64,000 nt of DNA from Lycorma delicatula (taxonomy: Eukaryota > Arthropoda > Insecta > Hemiptera > Fulgoridae), in assembly GCF_047948215.1 (NCBI RefSeq), contig NC_134455.1:149030575-149094574 (forward strand). Reading direction: 5' to 3'. The translations under genes and the position numbers were made by a program. Shown here piece after piece: positions 45,721 to 58,963 of the stretch. A model generated the notes under the pieces. That model did not search any database, was not told the origin of the DNA, and saw nothing but the letters and a program-made list of their open reading frames with translations. Positions within the stretch are counted from its first letter, which is position 1. Each line of letters opens with the position of its first letter.

Positions 45721-46560
45721 CTAACGTATGTTTTTGCCTCCAGTAAAGGTTTCTACTTCGTTCTTGATAAATGCACACGAGCGAGATTTAAATTCGGACA
45801 TTTATTTTGATACAAATTAAATAATATATGAAAATACTGTAATATAATTAAAAATAATCAAAAGTGCGCTCTGTACCGATTCAACAATAAAAAAATGTTC
45901 TGAGACAAATTTGGGGGATTAATATTTAGATTTAAAATAAAGTTATACGTACTCTATACTATCCTTTACAAACTCAAGTACCTTTACAAGATCAAAAATA
46001 TCCCATTTATGTGTGTACATTTTGTGGTAATAATTTGTTCTTAAACGACAAAATATTATCATGCAATATACGTAGTTGTGTGTGTGTGTATATATATATA
46101 GACACACACACACCATGTACTAATACGTTTTTTGGACACCTGACATGATCATTCGCAAACACTCCTTATGTGTTATTGTCGATCTCAAGAATGAAAAAGA
46201 GTAAGCTCACAAGGAAAAGTAATAACTAAAGCTGTAACCCGTTACCTTAATTAATACAGTTGAATTCACTGTTGCATATAAGCACGCCGAGGCGATAAAT
46301 AACATTCCCTGTTTAGCACGAAGAATGAGGTCTGCATAGGGTGCCATACTGCTTTAGGAAAAAGCATCTGTAAAAGACTTTTCAATGTAAACGCTTTTTG
46401 TGCACCGTAACCGCACCGAGGGTTGAGATATATAATGTTAGAACAAATGTTCTGATTCCAAGGGCCGATAAAATCCTTAATGGTGTACGCACAAATTCAG
46501 ATATTTCTCTTCCGTAATCTCTAGATCACCTTGCATTACCGCCTTTAATTTAACCAAACG
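45721..46560. other. Non-coding DNA with a complementary microsatellite
   Basis: Contains the TG/TA/CA run at 46075-46114 and a GC-richer patch at about 46280-46440. No gene. Confidence 0.4.
46075..46114. repeat. Self-complementary microsatellite (TG)n(TA)n(CA)n
   Basis: A TG run, a TA run and then GACACACACACAC are arranged so that the two outer parts are reverse complements and can fold as a hairpin. Confidence 0.85.
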
Positions 46561-46562
46561 TA

Positions 46563-46694
46563 TTTTTTTTTCATCAGAGGATGAAATGAATGGCAATTTT
46601 TTAACGTGTGATTATTCCAGGCCTGACCGGGATTTGAACTAGGGATCTGCAGATGAAAGACCAAGACTTTACCACTCGCGCCACGGAGGCCGGC
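46563..46694 (-). mobile_element. SINE1 copy b (minus strand), best tRNA-like head
   Basis: Read on the minus strand the head is GGCCTCCGTGGCGCGAGTGG, then TAAAGTCTTGGTC, and box B as TAGTTCAAATCCCGGTCAGG. The body CACACGTTAAA, TTCATTTCATCCTCTGATG and an A9 tail follow. It is tRNA-like in spacing (box A to box B about 35 bases) but lacks a closed acceptor stem. Only CAAAC is shared by the flanks, so the target-site duplication is not established. Confidence 0.82.
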
Positions 46695-47284
46695 AAACAT
46701 GTTCTGTTGTTTTACTCAAATGATCGTTTTTAACAAGGAAAAAGTACAGTAAAAAAATATAAATAAGTGCAAAAGTTGAATGCCAATATAGCAGCATATA
46801 TATCTTTAATTTATTATAAAAATGAGCTTTACTTTTCTGACATCATAGTTCTAGAGTCATGCTGCAAGGAGAAAAGTTCCGTAATCAGTCAAAGAATGGG
46901 GTATCGGTTTGATCCGAGGACCCTAAAAAACAATAAAAGTACGAGGTAATATTCGTACTATTTATGTACGAATATTGATCGTGTTTAATAACGTTTGACT
47001 GGAGAAACCTATTTTGATGAGATTTGGTGCAGACATTCGTGTATGTGGGGTAATTTGTTGTCAAATGGGTCACTCCAAGGGGTGAGGTAAATAGTTTCTT
47101 CTGTCTCAATTTTCTCAAAAGTCTCGAAATATAACCTCACTATACTAAGCTATGCATATACATGCTTATCATACCATTAAAAAAAAAATCTCTAATTCTT
47201 CGCCTTCACCAAAAATTGATTTTTTAAATTATTGTTACTATCGATTTATTTTTATCTTTGAAATTTACTTCATTATTTTCTAGT
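46695..47284. other. Non-coding DNA, one inverted repeat
   Basis: AATATTCGTAC (46948-46958) and GTACGAATATT (46966-46976) form an 11-bp perfect inverted repeat with a 7-nt spacer. No gene. Confidence 0.5.
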
Positions 47285-47630
47285 GGTTAACTAGAAACTA
47301 TTTTCTAGTGGTCTAGTGGTTAACTCGTGGTAAATTACTTGCTTAACAGCATATTTTCGAAGTTGATGATTCTCAACTTCAAATTCTAGTAAACCTTAGT
47401 TGCTTTTAGACGGATTTAAGTACTAGATAATGGATAGCGATGTCCATTATCTATGGACACATGGTGGTTGTTGGTATAACCAAACACCTAGGAATGATCG
47501 GTCTGAGTCTATACAGGACTAACTACACCACATTTACATGTCATACATATTATCCTAATCTCAGTAGGCCAAGGCGTGGGGAGGGGTGTCGTTACTTACT
47601 GTGTAGTTGAATAGATTGCAACGTACATAT
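47285..47630 (+). mobile_element. SINE2 copy b
   Basis: It opens with box-A-like GGTCTAGTGGTTAACTCG. Next come AACAGCATATTTTCGAAG, a decayed box B (CTTCAAATTCTAGTAA), ATGGATAGCGATG, ATGATCGGTCTGAGTC and TACATGTCATACATATTATC, ending about 47630 (GATTGCAACGTACAT). All blocks are shared with the copies at 55291 and 60265. The left edge holds a small local duplication (TTTTCTAGTGGT twice). Confidence 0.75.
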
Positions 47631-48008
47631 GCTTTCATTAATTTATTAATTTTCTTTAAAAATATTACATATCATAACAGAGATACACTATTTGACGTAA
47701 TGTTAGTAAATATCTGATAAATCTTTACGCATCGAGGACTTCAATCAAATATAATTAAAATTTCATATACGAGTATATAAGAGTATTTTAAATTCACGTA
47801 AACAAAAAATGTACGTATCCTACTTAAATAAGATTAAATGAAGAACTACGGATACTTGATGTAAATCGACAGGTAGTGATATATTTCCGTTAAAAAACTT
47901 TTATTATGTAAAACTTACAAAAATAAAACTTAAAAAAATAATCCTACATTTCAGATAAATATGTCTTTAATTTACGTTTTTATGAGTGTATTTGTGTGTA
48001 CGTGCGTA

Positions 48009-48025
48009 TGTGTGTGTGTGTGTGT
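48009..48025 (+). repeat. (TG)n microsatellite
   Basis: Uninterrupted TG dinucleotide run. Confidence 0.85.
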
Positions 48026-49466
48026 TGGCGTTTTTGTAATTTCTTTATAATGCCTCCATTTTGAAATTTAATGAATAATTACTTTACCAAAAAGTAATTC
48101 TAATATTACAAATCAAACAGAACGGTGGATAATTGTACGCTAAGTGTCATAAGGGTATTTAATTAGAACTCATCTTAAAACGTTTATCAGTAATACATTA
48201 TGTTTTTATTTCAAAACTGGTACCGTTACCTTTTAGCACTGTTAATTTCATTGGAACTACTTTTAACGCGAATGTTAAGAAATATATGCCATGATAATGT
48301 GGTCTTGAAGTGATTCATAATATTTGATGATAATATTTTTAAAATTTTGTGACGATCTATTTTTAATATATGTTCCACTTCCCCTAATTACATTTATAAA
48401 CTTCCTTTTTAGAATATCTCAAACTAAATAATACAGTTTTAATATAAAATCTCTTTACATGTTTCGTAGTCTTTGTAACGAAAGGACACTGTAAAAGCTA
48501 GACTGATGGGTCAGGCCTGCTAAAATACTTATAGCAACAGTAATGCAAAAAAAAACGGTAACGTAATTAGTTTATCCTATACTTTATAATGTAGCTAGAA
48601 AATGAATAATATCTGTATAAAAAAATGGTAAATATGATTCATCAATCAGGTTGCGACTCGAACTCAGATTCTGTCGTTATATGATACGAAAAAAGTAAGT
48701 AACCGAGTATGAAATTAGTTACGTTTGAAATTTTAGTTTTAAAAAGGGAGAAGTTGAAGAATACGCCAGCAAAAACAAAAATAAAATTTATACTGAGTAG
48801 TGATCGTAACAACGACCGATAAATAGAATGATTTACTTGTATCGGATAAATCTATCAAAAGGTTGTGGACTGTAAGAGTACTATTCGATTAATAACATTT
48901 GCATGCTTCGGGTTATCTTGTCTTGAAGGCATCTATCCAATAAATTTTCAGATTTTTTTCTTTCGTAAGATACCAGATGAAAATTTCATCTTACAACATG
49001 TGTATTTTTAATTTTTACTTTATTTAGATTTTTAGGATTTTTTAACGGATGAAACTTTAATAATCTCCACTAAACAAGATCAATAATTACACGAAGAGTT
49101 ATTAACTTACATAAATTATTAATGTTAAATTCAATGCTATGGTATAATGGGGGGATTTTCCGTCATTTTTAGGTCGGATGTACTTCCTTATGTCATGCTA
49201 TTAGATAGATTTAGTTCATACATGAATAATTTCATGGTCTAAATCGATGATAACTACCTATTATCGCTTAATATTCCTGGTTATATTAACTTCAGCTTCC
49301 ATACAGAAACCCTTGTATTAACGCACCTCAGGCTGTCGTTGAAGTCACAAATACCGTATTTTTCTGAATCATTATTCAATCAGTATTTTGCCTCTCACGA
49401 AAATATCACCATTTTAAGTTTGATAGGTTTTATTCTCATATTAAACTTTATTGAATATACAATTTA

Positions 49467-49514
49467 TAATATATATATATATATATACGTTTGTGTGTGT
49501 GTGTGTGTGTGTGT
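49467..49514 (+). repeat. (TA)n(TG)n compound microsatellite
   Basis: An AT run is followed by ACGTT and an uninterrupted TG run, then GAATGTATGTATG. Confidence 0.85.
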
Positions 49515-49934
49515 GAATGTATGTATGTAAATTAGTTAATAAAATGTATTAATAATGTAGCTCTTTCTGAGTAATAATTTTGTAGGTATTGCGGTAAGAC
49601 TGCCAGCAGTGAAATGAACTAAAGTTCACGATTAGATATTATCAGTGAGTTTTATTGGACTGTACATACGTACATGATATAACTGCCTAAAGCATTTTTA
49701 GCAAGAATTTAAGGGGCTAGTATTTAAAATCAATCCTATTTAACATTTGAAAGGAAGTACTCCCTCAAACTTAGTAATTCATAAAAAAGTGACAAGGTTT
49801 ATAACAAGTTATTGTTTTGTTCAAACTGGTAAACTTTTAACGTGATTAATTGAACTTGCAATGTACATTCCAGATATCGACGTATCTTAATCCAGATGTT
49901 AAATTGTAACATTAAAATGTCAGTGGCTGGCTTG

Positions 49935-50015
49935 AAATTTACGGATATCACCCGGTATCCGTAAATTTGTAATAATAATAATAATAATAAAAAGAAGAAG
50001 AAGAAGAAGAAGAAA
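49935..50015. repeat. 13-bp hairpin abutting (AAT)n(AAG)n
   Basis: AAATTTACGGATA (49935-49947) and TATCCGTAAATTT (49956-49968) are exact reverse complements around TCACCCGG. They are followed directly by AAT and AAG trinucleotide runs to about 50015. Confidence 0.9.
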
Positions 50016-51161
50016 AATGGTGTTACATAAGTTAATCCTCCTTGCAATAATAAATTATCTGATCGTTTCGAAGAAGCTCTTTTGTCTTGGGTGCACGTCA
50101 GCAACCCAACCCCATAAGTAACAGAATTACATAACAAAGCATCAAGTGAGTAACCGACCTTTGTATCGTCAGCTAAATTTATTTATGTATGATATTTGAC
50201 AAAAACTGTCACAAAGATAACAAGCTGTGTTCCGATTAAGTTAGAAATAATTCACAAAACTAAAGTTACGACAGTTTCATTTTATGATCTTTCGGAAATC
50301 GGGTGTTATAAATAAGTTACTGTTCATAATTTTTAATCTAATATCTAAAAACGGGCAATATAAAATAATTACTCTGCATATAAACAGTGAATATTTCTAA
50401 TAACCTCATTTTTTTATATTCATATATTACTACTTGTAATTTAAAATCCTGTACAATACAATTTAATATGCACGAGTGTATCTGAATCCGTGTAAACGTG
50501 AACAAGTACGAACAATAATTATCGAGTAAAATGAATCGATGATGTAGTTTTAGTCATGAATTCTAAGAAAACAGAAGATATTTTATTTCATTTTTTCTTT
50601 CTAGCCTTTCTGTTTGAAGTGGTTTTAAAATTTAATAATTATACAAAATAAAATTAAGTTACAAAATTTTACTCTTCAAAATAAGTAAAAGAATAATAGG
50701 TTTAACTTTGTATCGCAAAAACGTTTTTTTTAATACAATCATTTTTTGTGAGCACAATAATTACTAGGTATATAAAGGACACACCTGTTATATTCTGGAG
50801 ACAGGTTCTTAAAAGAATATAATTGAGAGAGAAAAAGAGAGAGCGATCGAGCGAGAAAGAGGATTAAGAGTGGGGATAGCGAGTCGTTGGCAAAAACCTT
50901 GGATGTATAGCAGCGGCCCGTCTTACCAAGCAAGAGTTAACTCGACTAAGGTATCTCGTGTCAATTTTGTTAGATACTATTATTATTGTGGTTCTTGGCT
51001 ACAGGTAAAGGTTGACGCAAGAGGAAGTCAGGATTCAGGGTCAAAATAATGAATCAAAATTTGCTGAGATTGTATGAATTGTTTTGAACGTTATACGGTA
51101 CCCGCGAATAAATCCACCTTGAATTAAATAACACCGAATGAATTGTGAGAAACGGAGAAAG

Positions 51162-51183
51162 GATATATATATATATATATATA
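51162..51183 (+). repeat. (AT)n microsatellite
   Basis: Pure AT dinucleotide run; similar runs lie at 54545-54563. Confidence 0.8.
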
Positions 51184-53265
51184 AACATTAAATATGCGTT
51201 TTCTACGTCTATGTGTATATAGGTGAACGCGCATGTGCGTGGGTCGGATAATTATGATATTGCGCTATTCGCTTGCGGCTACGTTAACTGACATCATTGA
51301 ACAAAGATTAATAAATGGAAGCAATAGTGGTAAATCTCTAAATCTTTAAATAAAAATACGGTCAGATCTATATTTTTTAAACTAGTCAATTGTAAGACCG
51401 TTAAAGTTAAGGTTTTTAAATCAATAGAAAAATAATTTACAAGTACCTATGATGCAATATTCATATAGTACAATACAAATATTATTTAAAATTTAGATTG
51501 ACTGTTTTTAGTATAAATTTAATACAAAAAATAAGAAGATGCTAAAATTAAAAAAGTAATTTTATACCTGATAATAGACTCGGAGATTTACGAATTTCTC
51601 TTGAAAATACCCAGAAAACAATATTTCTCATGATTCTAATATTTTTCCGTTTTGTACTCTTTTAAATAAATTCGATACTAAACCGAGTTCTACCATCAGT
51701 TCTGATGACCACAATTTCTTATCCTTATCAATTTGAAATCTCACGAAAGAAAAAGCTTAAATTAGAAGCGTTACATTTTACCAATTTTTTCACATAACAT
51801 GTTGACTTTTATACCGTATTAAACCTATTTCTTCTGTGCGTTATTGTGATAGTTTCAATTTATTTAAAGAAAACATGTAAGCATTACGACAAATACAGCA
51901 TAAAATGAATCCGTTTTTTGTCTTTTTGAGCGATGCTGCAGTTTCAATGTCCACTACTTCGTTAATAGGTTAGATAAAAGTAATCGTATATATGTATATT
52001 TATAAATTCTATGAGACTGAAAGAATTTTTCTACGCCGAAGTGGGGTTTTGCGCTATTACTGTACCTTCAGTTAACAAAGAGATGAAAAATAATGAGATG
52101 GAGAGAATGATTTTCATTAAAATGGACGGCAACTTCCACCAGTTTTAGGAATGAGTACAGTTGCTTCACGTAACCGTAGAATGCAGTGCAGGAGTTATAC
52201 AAGCCTCTACAACTCAGCAAGTGTGATTTTAGAAGACAGTATTTTTCTGTAGCCGAAAGTAAAATTCGTTTTTCTATTATTATTAAAAACGCGTCCATTT
52301 TATCATCCTACGGTAACTAACTAAAGTTAAATACGGTTAGATCCATTTTAACGAAATTAAATATTCTATCTATTATCACACCATACCTTCTTCCGACTGA
52401 TATTTTTCTTCTTAGGTGCTGAGCTAATATTAGTTCGATATTAACGAGAGACACCTCTTATCCGTCGATGTATCAATGGATGTCTGGCCTACTTTTGCTC
52501 AGTACCCATTTTCTCTAGTACCAAAATTATCCAGCCTTCCGTGTTTTACATTCAACGGTTTCTTACTACAATTGCTTTTACTCGTAAAAACCTCAAAAAA
52601 TTTATGCGAATAAATAAAATACCGTAATTTTCTTTCTAAAACCTGGTCTCTCGATCATGTGCGTATATTTATTCTCTTTGTCCCATACAGCTCTCCACGG
52701 TTAAAGATAAAATGTAAAACAGTGCCCGCCCTAAAATTTAAATGCGCTTACATATATTTTATAAATAAACCAAACCATTTAGAATCACGAAATAAGATTA
52801 ATTTCACAGGATATTTGTTTTTATTCCTATCATAACTTTAAAAAATTCTAAATTTTTTAAAGAAGTAAAGAAATATTATTTATTATGTTAATTTTAAAAG
52901 TATAAGGTGGTCATTAAATTCATTTCACGTTCAACAAACAAAGGTTAATTTAGTACGTATGTTAAACTCAATAATCCTAAACGGTAAGGAAACCGCTAAG
53001 GTAACTTTTGTGCTTACCAATGATACATTTTTTGTGAAACACTGTTTTACTTATTCGGATTAGATCTCCAAATAAATTAAACTTCGTATAAAATATGCTC
53101 TTCACTATTAGCCTTTGCAATTTGTCATGGTTAACGTATCCTTTTGATTACTACTTTACATATTCATTTAAAAGAGAAATAATAAAGTATCTATGCAACA
53201 AATTCTTAAATATGTCTCGCTGTTATAGCCAAAGGTACAAATAAAAAGGTGTTTAATAATACTCA

Positions 53266-53693
53266 TAAAAAATCTGATGTGCACACCATATGACTTCCTT
53301 GTATGCCTATTAAATTACATACACAAATTTTTTTTAAATGAAAAGTACATCAAATTTTACTTCATTAACAACTTCTGATATTCTTATTTTATTCGTTTAT
53401 TTATTTTTTGTTATTATTGAATTATTATTATTATTATGGCTCAGTCAATTGTAATCAAAAGGAGAGATGCACAACTATATGTTACAACAGTCCTAAATCC
53501 AAATTTTCAACACCCTACGGCTAAAAGTTTTTGATTTATGCGAGATACATACATACATAGGTACGTACAGACGTCACGCCGAAACTAGTCAAAATATATT
53601 AAGGGTTGGTCAAAATGGATATTTCATTGAAATCTGAAAACCGAAATTTTTCGCGACACAATACTTCCTCTACTTCATACAAGGAAGTAAAAA
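53266..53693 (+). repeat. Dispersed repeat family RA, copy 4 (internally deleted)
   Basis: Both ends are present: AAAAAATCTGATGTGCACAC with GACTTCCTTGTATGCC at the left, and ATACTTCCTCTACTTCATAC then AAGGAAGTAAAAA at the right. About 290 bases that copy 1 carries (roughly 5755-6050) are missing between TTGAATTATTATT and CAATTGTAATCAAAAGGAG. Confidence 0.82.
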
Positions 53694-55290
53694 TATTTAA
53701 TTATATATGTAATTAATATTTTCTGTTGAAAATATATTCATATAGCATAATACTTTTTCAGAAAATAGTACTAATTATATACTTACATAATTCATATATG
53801 GTATGAAGTATTCAAAATTGAAAAAAAGAAAATAGTAATAAACTAATTAGAAATATTTATTAAATTATTCTGATGTAGGATGAATTTTTATAAAATATTT
53901 ATGCATATATGTAAAAATCGTGATGTAAGTTTTGCATAACACGCTAATCGACTGATAACTATCATGAGATGAAATTACACATCGTTTAATTTTCGTCGTA
54001 CCTGCAAAATTGCTTCTATCTAATTCTTCTGTCACGTAATTCTAAGCTTAGTAAATTTAAGCGGGTATTTTAAAATACACTTATCATAACAGATGATAAC
54101 ATCGGTGAAGATCTAATAATCTTTCCTCCCATGATTTGCTTATTATTATCTAGCCTGCATATTTATTTACGGACACATACGTAGACTTATTTACGGATGA
54201 GTACTGTGTTTACGGATCGATTAACGGATGAGTACACAGACTGTTGATTTAAGGGTAAATATGAACGGTATTTTTCCGATACTTTTATATTCCTTTCTCA
54301 GTTAGTTATAATTGAAATACTAACCTGAAGGCTTGCGGACTAGAAGATGGAATATGAAATTTGGAGTTTGTTAAAAATGCCAAGAACGACTACGATTTGG
54401 ACCCAGAATTTCCTGGATGAATCACCATGAGTCTGCCGAGATCGGTTGACATCGGGCGGATAGTGCCGTAGATAAATAAACAAATCAAGCATAAGATTTG
54501 TTAAATTCTGTCAACGGAAATAATTATAAAAAGAATAGATGCGGATATATATATATATATATAATAAAAATAATCGAGGAACATTAATCGTAAATGAAAG
54601 ATATTTCAAGTAACACACGTCACAATCTATTAAACTCCATTTGGAAATAACCTCCATATGTAATTCCATCTTTGAGGAAAATGAAACTAAAAGATTATTT
54701 TTTATTTCAAAAAGGAGTAACTATTAAAATATAAACAGGTTACCTAGATTTCCTTACAGAACATTCGAAAACGTACGATTTTTGCGGGATGTTGATAGAT
54801 CCCGAGTTACCACCGAGTCGGAAACTGGCGATAGGAAACGCAAAATATGTTAAATTTAACTAATTGTTCCTTTTTGCCCAAAACTGATAAACAACAGAAA
54901 ATTTTTACCTTTATCACTGTTAGCAACCGTAAATTAACTATTCAGCTTATTATAATAGGGTCTTGAATTGACCATTGGAGTAGATAAAACTTTTTCGCAG
55001 ATAAATATCTGCACTCCAAATATGCTTTTCTTCTTTAAAACACGTTACAGAACTATCTTTTTTCTCTTATAGATGAAGAGGTTTTACAGTTTCCCTTCCC
55101 GATCTACGTGCCTCGAACAAATATTACTTGAAATTAACCTCATCAAAAAGTCTATGCAGGGAAGAAGAAAAAAGATTTTAACCGTTATTTAAAGATAATA
55201 AATTTCCAGAAATCAAAGTTAAAACAATAATCAATAAATTTTTACAAATTTAGTATGATGTCATATAAATCAGATCATGTATAAAATTAG
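53694..55290. other. AT-rich non-coding DNA
   Basis: No gene is recognised. The (AT)n run at 54545-54563 and a GC-richer patch at about 54770-54845 are the only features. Confidence 0.45.
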
Positions 55291-55585
55291 TCCACCGGGC
55301 TTGTCTAGTGGTAAATTCGTTGTCGCAAATCACATGTTTAACAGCTGATTTTCGAATTCGAAGGTTTTCAGTTTAAAAATATTTGTAAAAGTTAGTTTTT
55401 TTATACAACTTGAATATTAGACAGTAGATAGCGATGTACTTTGATGGTTAGGATACATCTCGGGAATGGTTGGTCTGAGTCTGTACAAGATTACACTTCA
55501 ATTGCAAGTCATACATATCATCCTCATCTCATTAGGCCGGGTGGGGGTTCTTATGTTCACTAGTTGAACAGATTACAACGAACAT
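55291..55585 (+). mobile_element. SINE2 copy c
   Basis: It begins CCACCGGGCTTGTCTAGTGG. It carries CATGTTTAACAGCTGATTTT, TAGATAGCGATGTAC, GAATGGTTGGTCTGAGTCTG, AAGTCATACATATCATCCTC and ATCTCATTAGGCCGGG, ending near GATTACAACGAACAT. Box B is decayed. Order and spacing agree with 47285 and 60265. Confidence 0.78.
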
Positions 55586-57039
55586 ATTAGGAATAAAATA
55601 AATATATAAAAGTTATTTATAAATATTTTTTCATTTTTTTTTTACTTCATTACTTATATTCTTTTCCGATTTCATTTACAGAAAACTTCAAACCCGTAAT
55701 CGTTTGGAGTTTTTGATTATTATTTCATTACAACAAGAAAATCTCAAAAAATTCTTTTGAAGCAGGATGGAGCATAATACCAAGAAAAAAAGAGAAATTT
55801 CTTCATTTTCATTATCGTTAAAAAAAATACCACAAAAGGAATAATTTTGTCTATAAAATATTAGTTGGTCATCAATAATCTCATTTATTGGTTAGCAATA
55901 GATACTGCTTTTACAAAGTAATTTCTCAGTACGATGCAAAAATTATTTTTCCTTATTTTTTTAATGGTGTTATTCCAATATGTTTTTTAAACATCAAAAA
56001 GCATCGTTTGCCTGTATTTCTATATTTGGAACTACCATCACAAATTACAATTATTATGTTCGTTTGCAACCTTCTGTAGACTAAAATACTAAACAAAAAA
56101 GAAAATAAAAAAAATAAATAAAACTGGAATGTAGAAGTGGATAGATTGGGGACAAATAAAACTGGATAAGACAAGTCAAGTAAAAAAAAAAATCTGACTG
56201 ACTAGCCAAGGTCTCTAATGACATTAATATTGAAAGAAAATAATATTCAATACCATCTATTAAAAATAATTACCCCCACCACCACCAACGACATCAACAA
56301 CAAACACAACGGCAGCGAACAGAAATCTTGTTTCAATCGATTTTATCACGGGCTATGATTAGTAGTGGGCAAACCTGTTCGGACTCAGACCGACAGCGAC
56401 CTTGGTGACCGTATCAATCATAAAACATTCCCTCCAAAATTGTTACACCTTTCTTTATTACAATACTTACACTGCATGCAAGAATTTCAAAAACTACGGT
56501 AGCAATTTGATCCATATGTCATTAATATGCGGAGTCTCTTGGTAAATTCCAATACTTTAATGTTTCGATAGGAAGGGCTTGGATATTCCGTATTAGAATC
56601 GACGCAAAAAAGTACAAAGTGACTTTTATGAGATATTTTCTAAATATCTCTAAATCTAAATATCTAAAAAAATTTGGTGCTGCAAATTTTAACAATGTAG
56701 GAAGAATTTTTTGCATCGTTTCGCATAAACGATCTATTAATATCTTATAAGTTTTGGGTTTGAATTTGTAGCATTTTCATTTATATTCTGCGAAAACTTG
56801 AATTTTCCCATTACTCGAAATACCAGTGTTAATATTCGTAACATTACTTTCAAAATAATTAATCCCCAGCGGGAAAGCGGTTCACATTTTTCATGTTATT
56901 TAAAAGGGAGTTTGGGCGAGAGAGCGTACATACACTCAGTTCTCGGCAAAGCGATTTCATATTCACCCATGTAAAATAACTTACGGACAAAGATAAATTA
57001 ATGAATGAATAAAGGTGGAAAAATATTTGAAACAAAGGA
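55586..57039. other. AT-rich non-coding DNA
   Basis: No gene. Short frames on opposite strands at 55888-56174 overlap one another and lack resemblance to proteins. GC rises from about 56870 toward the next island. Confidence 0.45.
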
Positions 57040-57580
57040 TTCGTGTGGACGCTTTACGAATGTTTGGTCCGTGGAGGACAAGAAGTAAGCACATTCAGAC
57101 TGACGGGACGTTACAAATTAATAGAAAAGGAGAAGGGTGGTACGGTTGATACTAGGGGTTGTTTCAGGGCCGCCACTTTCAGAGGTCACTGGCGTGTGTC
57201 ATTTATTAATTCCTCTTTTTTAATTTCTCTGTTTGTTTTAGCGTTCTCCCGTTTCCCGCCCCGCTACTTCCCTTCGTCCCAACGGGAAGGGAAAAGTAAA
57301 TGGGCATCGCCACTCGCTTTTTTCGCTGTCACAAGCATTTTTAAATCCGCAGATTTTTGTTTAAAAGCTCTCCTCTCTCCATCTACCGCCGAACAATGAT
57401 GGGAGGACGAGTTTCAATCGGGAGATGTGTTGCAATAAACGGGACACAATTCCTCTTTTTTCTCCCCTCTAGGGTTTAACATCCTATATCGTACCTATTA
57501 ATTCTATATCTCTCCGGAATCTCGCTCGATGACAGATATAATCCTCCTGTCCGGCAGTTTACCTACCTATCTACCGATGA
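57040..57580. promoter_or_regulatory. GC/CpG-elevated island; candidate promoter, 5' exon or enhancer
   Basis: This is the longest GC-elevated non-repetitive block in the right half (TTTCCCGCCCCGCTAC, GTTTCAGGGCCGCCAC, TCTCGCTCGATGACAG). It is pyrimidine-rich in places. The 118-codon plus-strand frame (57043-57399) has no recognisable domain and no good splice context, so a regulatory or untranslated function is more likely. Confidence 0.3.
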
Positions 57581-58776
57581 TATATTATTGGGATAAACGA
57601 AAAATAAAACTCATCTCTGGTCACAATGATTTAGATTTTTCTCCCTTCTACTAATTTTGCAAAAAAATAAAATAATTGAATCCCATACAAACGCATAATA
57701 AAATCTGTTGACACCGTAGTATGTAGTCTATATGGACCCTTGCACTCGCGAGCGCACACCCACACCCACACATACATATGCATAATCACGATTAGTTTGT
57801 ACCAGAAATTTATCGTTGTTACGAATTCATAATAAATTAACGAATTAGTACCTTTTTAAGGGAAAAATACATGGTATTTTAAATTATACTTGGCCTTAAA
57901 AAAAAGAGCACAGTTGAAATTATATTACATCCACCTAAACAAACATAATTTTCTTTCATTTATACGCAGATGAGTGAAAAAATGTGGCGATTGTCATTTT
58001 TAACGTAAAAAATAAAATAATAATAAAACTAATTAAACCCTAAATAGATTTCAAAAATAACAAATAAGGGTTATATTTAACAGGAGGGAAAAATCAGGAA
58101 ATAGTCGAGAGACTATAAAATCCAGTAACCGATGAAAATCACTGAAAAATAATCCACCGGATTAAAATTAAAAAAATATTTATCACAACATTTAATCACT
58201 TCCAAACTTGTAAATTATTTGTTTTATCTGAAACTAAATTTATTACACAATATTTCATTTAAGATTCTGCCAAAATTACAGTTTTTCAAAACTGTAACAA
58301 TTTCTTATCAAAAAAACATTTTGATAAGAGATAAGACAACGTTTCTAGAAAGATATATAACTCTTCATTATCGGCCAATCGTAATAATAATAATCGTAAA
58401 TAAGATCAATTGTAGTTTATCACCAAATACAAATACTGTATTAGAAATAGAAAAAATTTTAATTGTATGATTTTTATTTGTGTAACTTCTTACGAGGAAA
58501 TTTCCATCGGAAAAAAGAAGAAATATTGTCTTCAGTTAAAAATACTTACAACTAAGCTATTGTAAAAATTTTATATTATTTGTGGAATATGGGTTTGCAT
58601 TGGTTGTAAGCCGTAACAGAGTATTTTTTAATTTGTAATAAAAACAAAAATATACCATTATTTTATAAATAGACTTATTATTTTATTTTAAATGGAAAAT
58701 AAATGCATAAATCTAACTAACTTGCTCAGATATATTAGTTGGTTCTGAATTGGAAGGTACCGTTTTTCTAGTTCGT
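57581..58776. other. AT-rich non-coding DNA
   Basis: No feature apart from a CACACCCACACCCACACA simple tract at about 57755. Confidence 0.45.
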
Positions 58777-58963
58777 AATATCAAGTATCTTTTTTTTAAA
58801 TCTCCGGGTCCGCAGTTAAGCAATTATTTTCCGCAGAGATTGAGATGAATACTTTGTAGCGTGTGTGAAAAATGTCATGCCTGACCGGGATTCGAACCCA
58901 GGGCCTCCATGTCAAAGGTCGAGGCGCTACCACTTCCGCCACGAAGTTCGGGAATATCAAGTA
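58777..58963 (-). mobile_element. SINE1 copy c (minus strand) with perfect 11-bp target-site duplication
   Basis: The insertion is 58788-58952. AATATCAAGTA at 58777-58787 is repeated exactly at 58953-58963. On the minus strand the head is GAACTTCGTGGCGGAAGTGG, then TAGCGCCTCGACC. Box B is the perfect GGGTTCGAATCCCGGTCAGG, the body is CACACACGCTACAAAG, and the tail is GCGGACCCGGAGATTTAAA followed by A8. This is the most complete SINE1 copy here. Confidence 0.93.

Larger units (their letters stand above)
47631..53265. other. AT-rich non-coding DNA with microsatellites
   Basis: No gene is supported in 5.6 kb. A GC-richer, purine-rich patch at about 50825-50945 is followed by ordinary sequence. 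The stretch holds the repeats at 48009, 49467, 49935 and 51162. Confidence 0.45.

Noticed and set aside
46563..46694. Minus-strand tRNA gene
   Set aside because: Box A and box B are present but there is no closed acceptor stem, and two relatives with SINE bodies occur at 24.4 and 58.8 kb, so it is a SINE head.
57043..57399. 118-codon plus-strand gene
   Set aside because: Longest unassigned frame, but it lies in a GC-elevated block where stops are rare, has no recognisable domain and no supporting splice signals.
58850..58952. Minus-strand tRNA gene
   Set aside because: Perfect box B, but it is embedded in a 165-base insertion with target-site duplication and poly-A, so it is a SINE.
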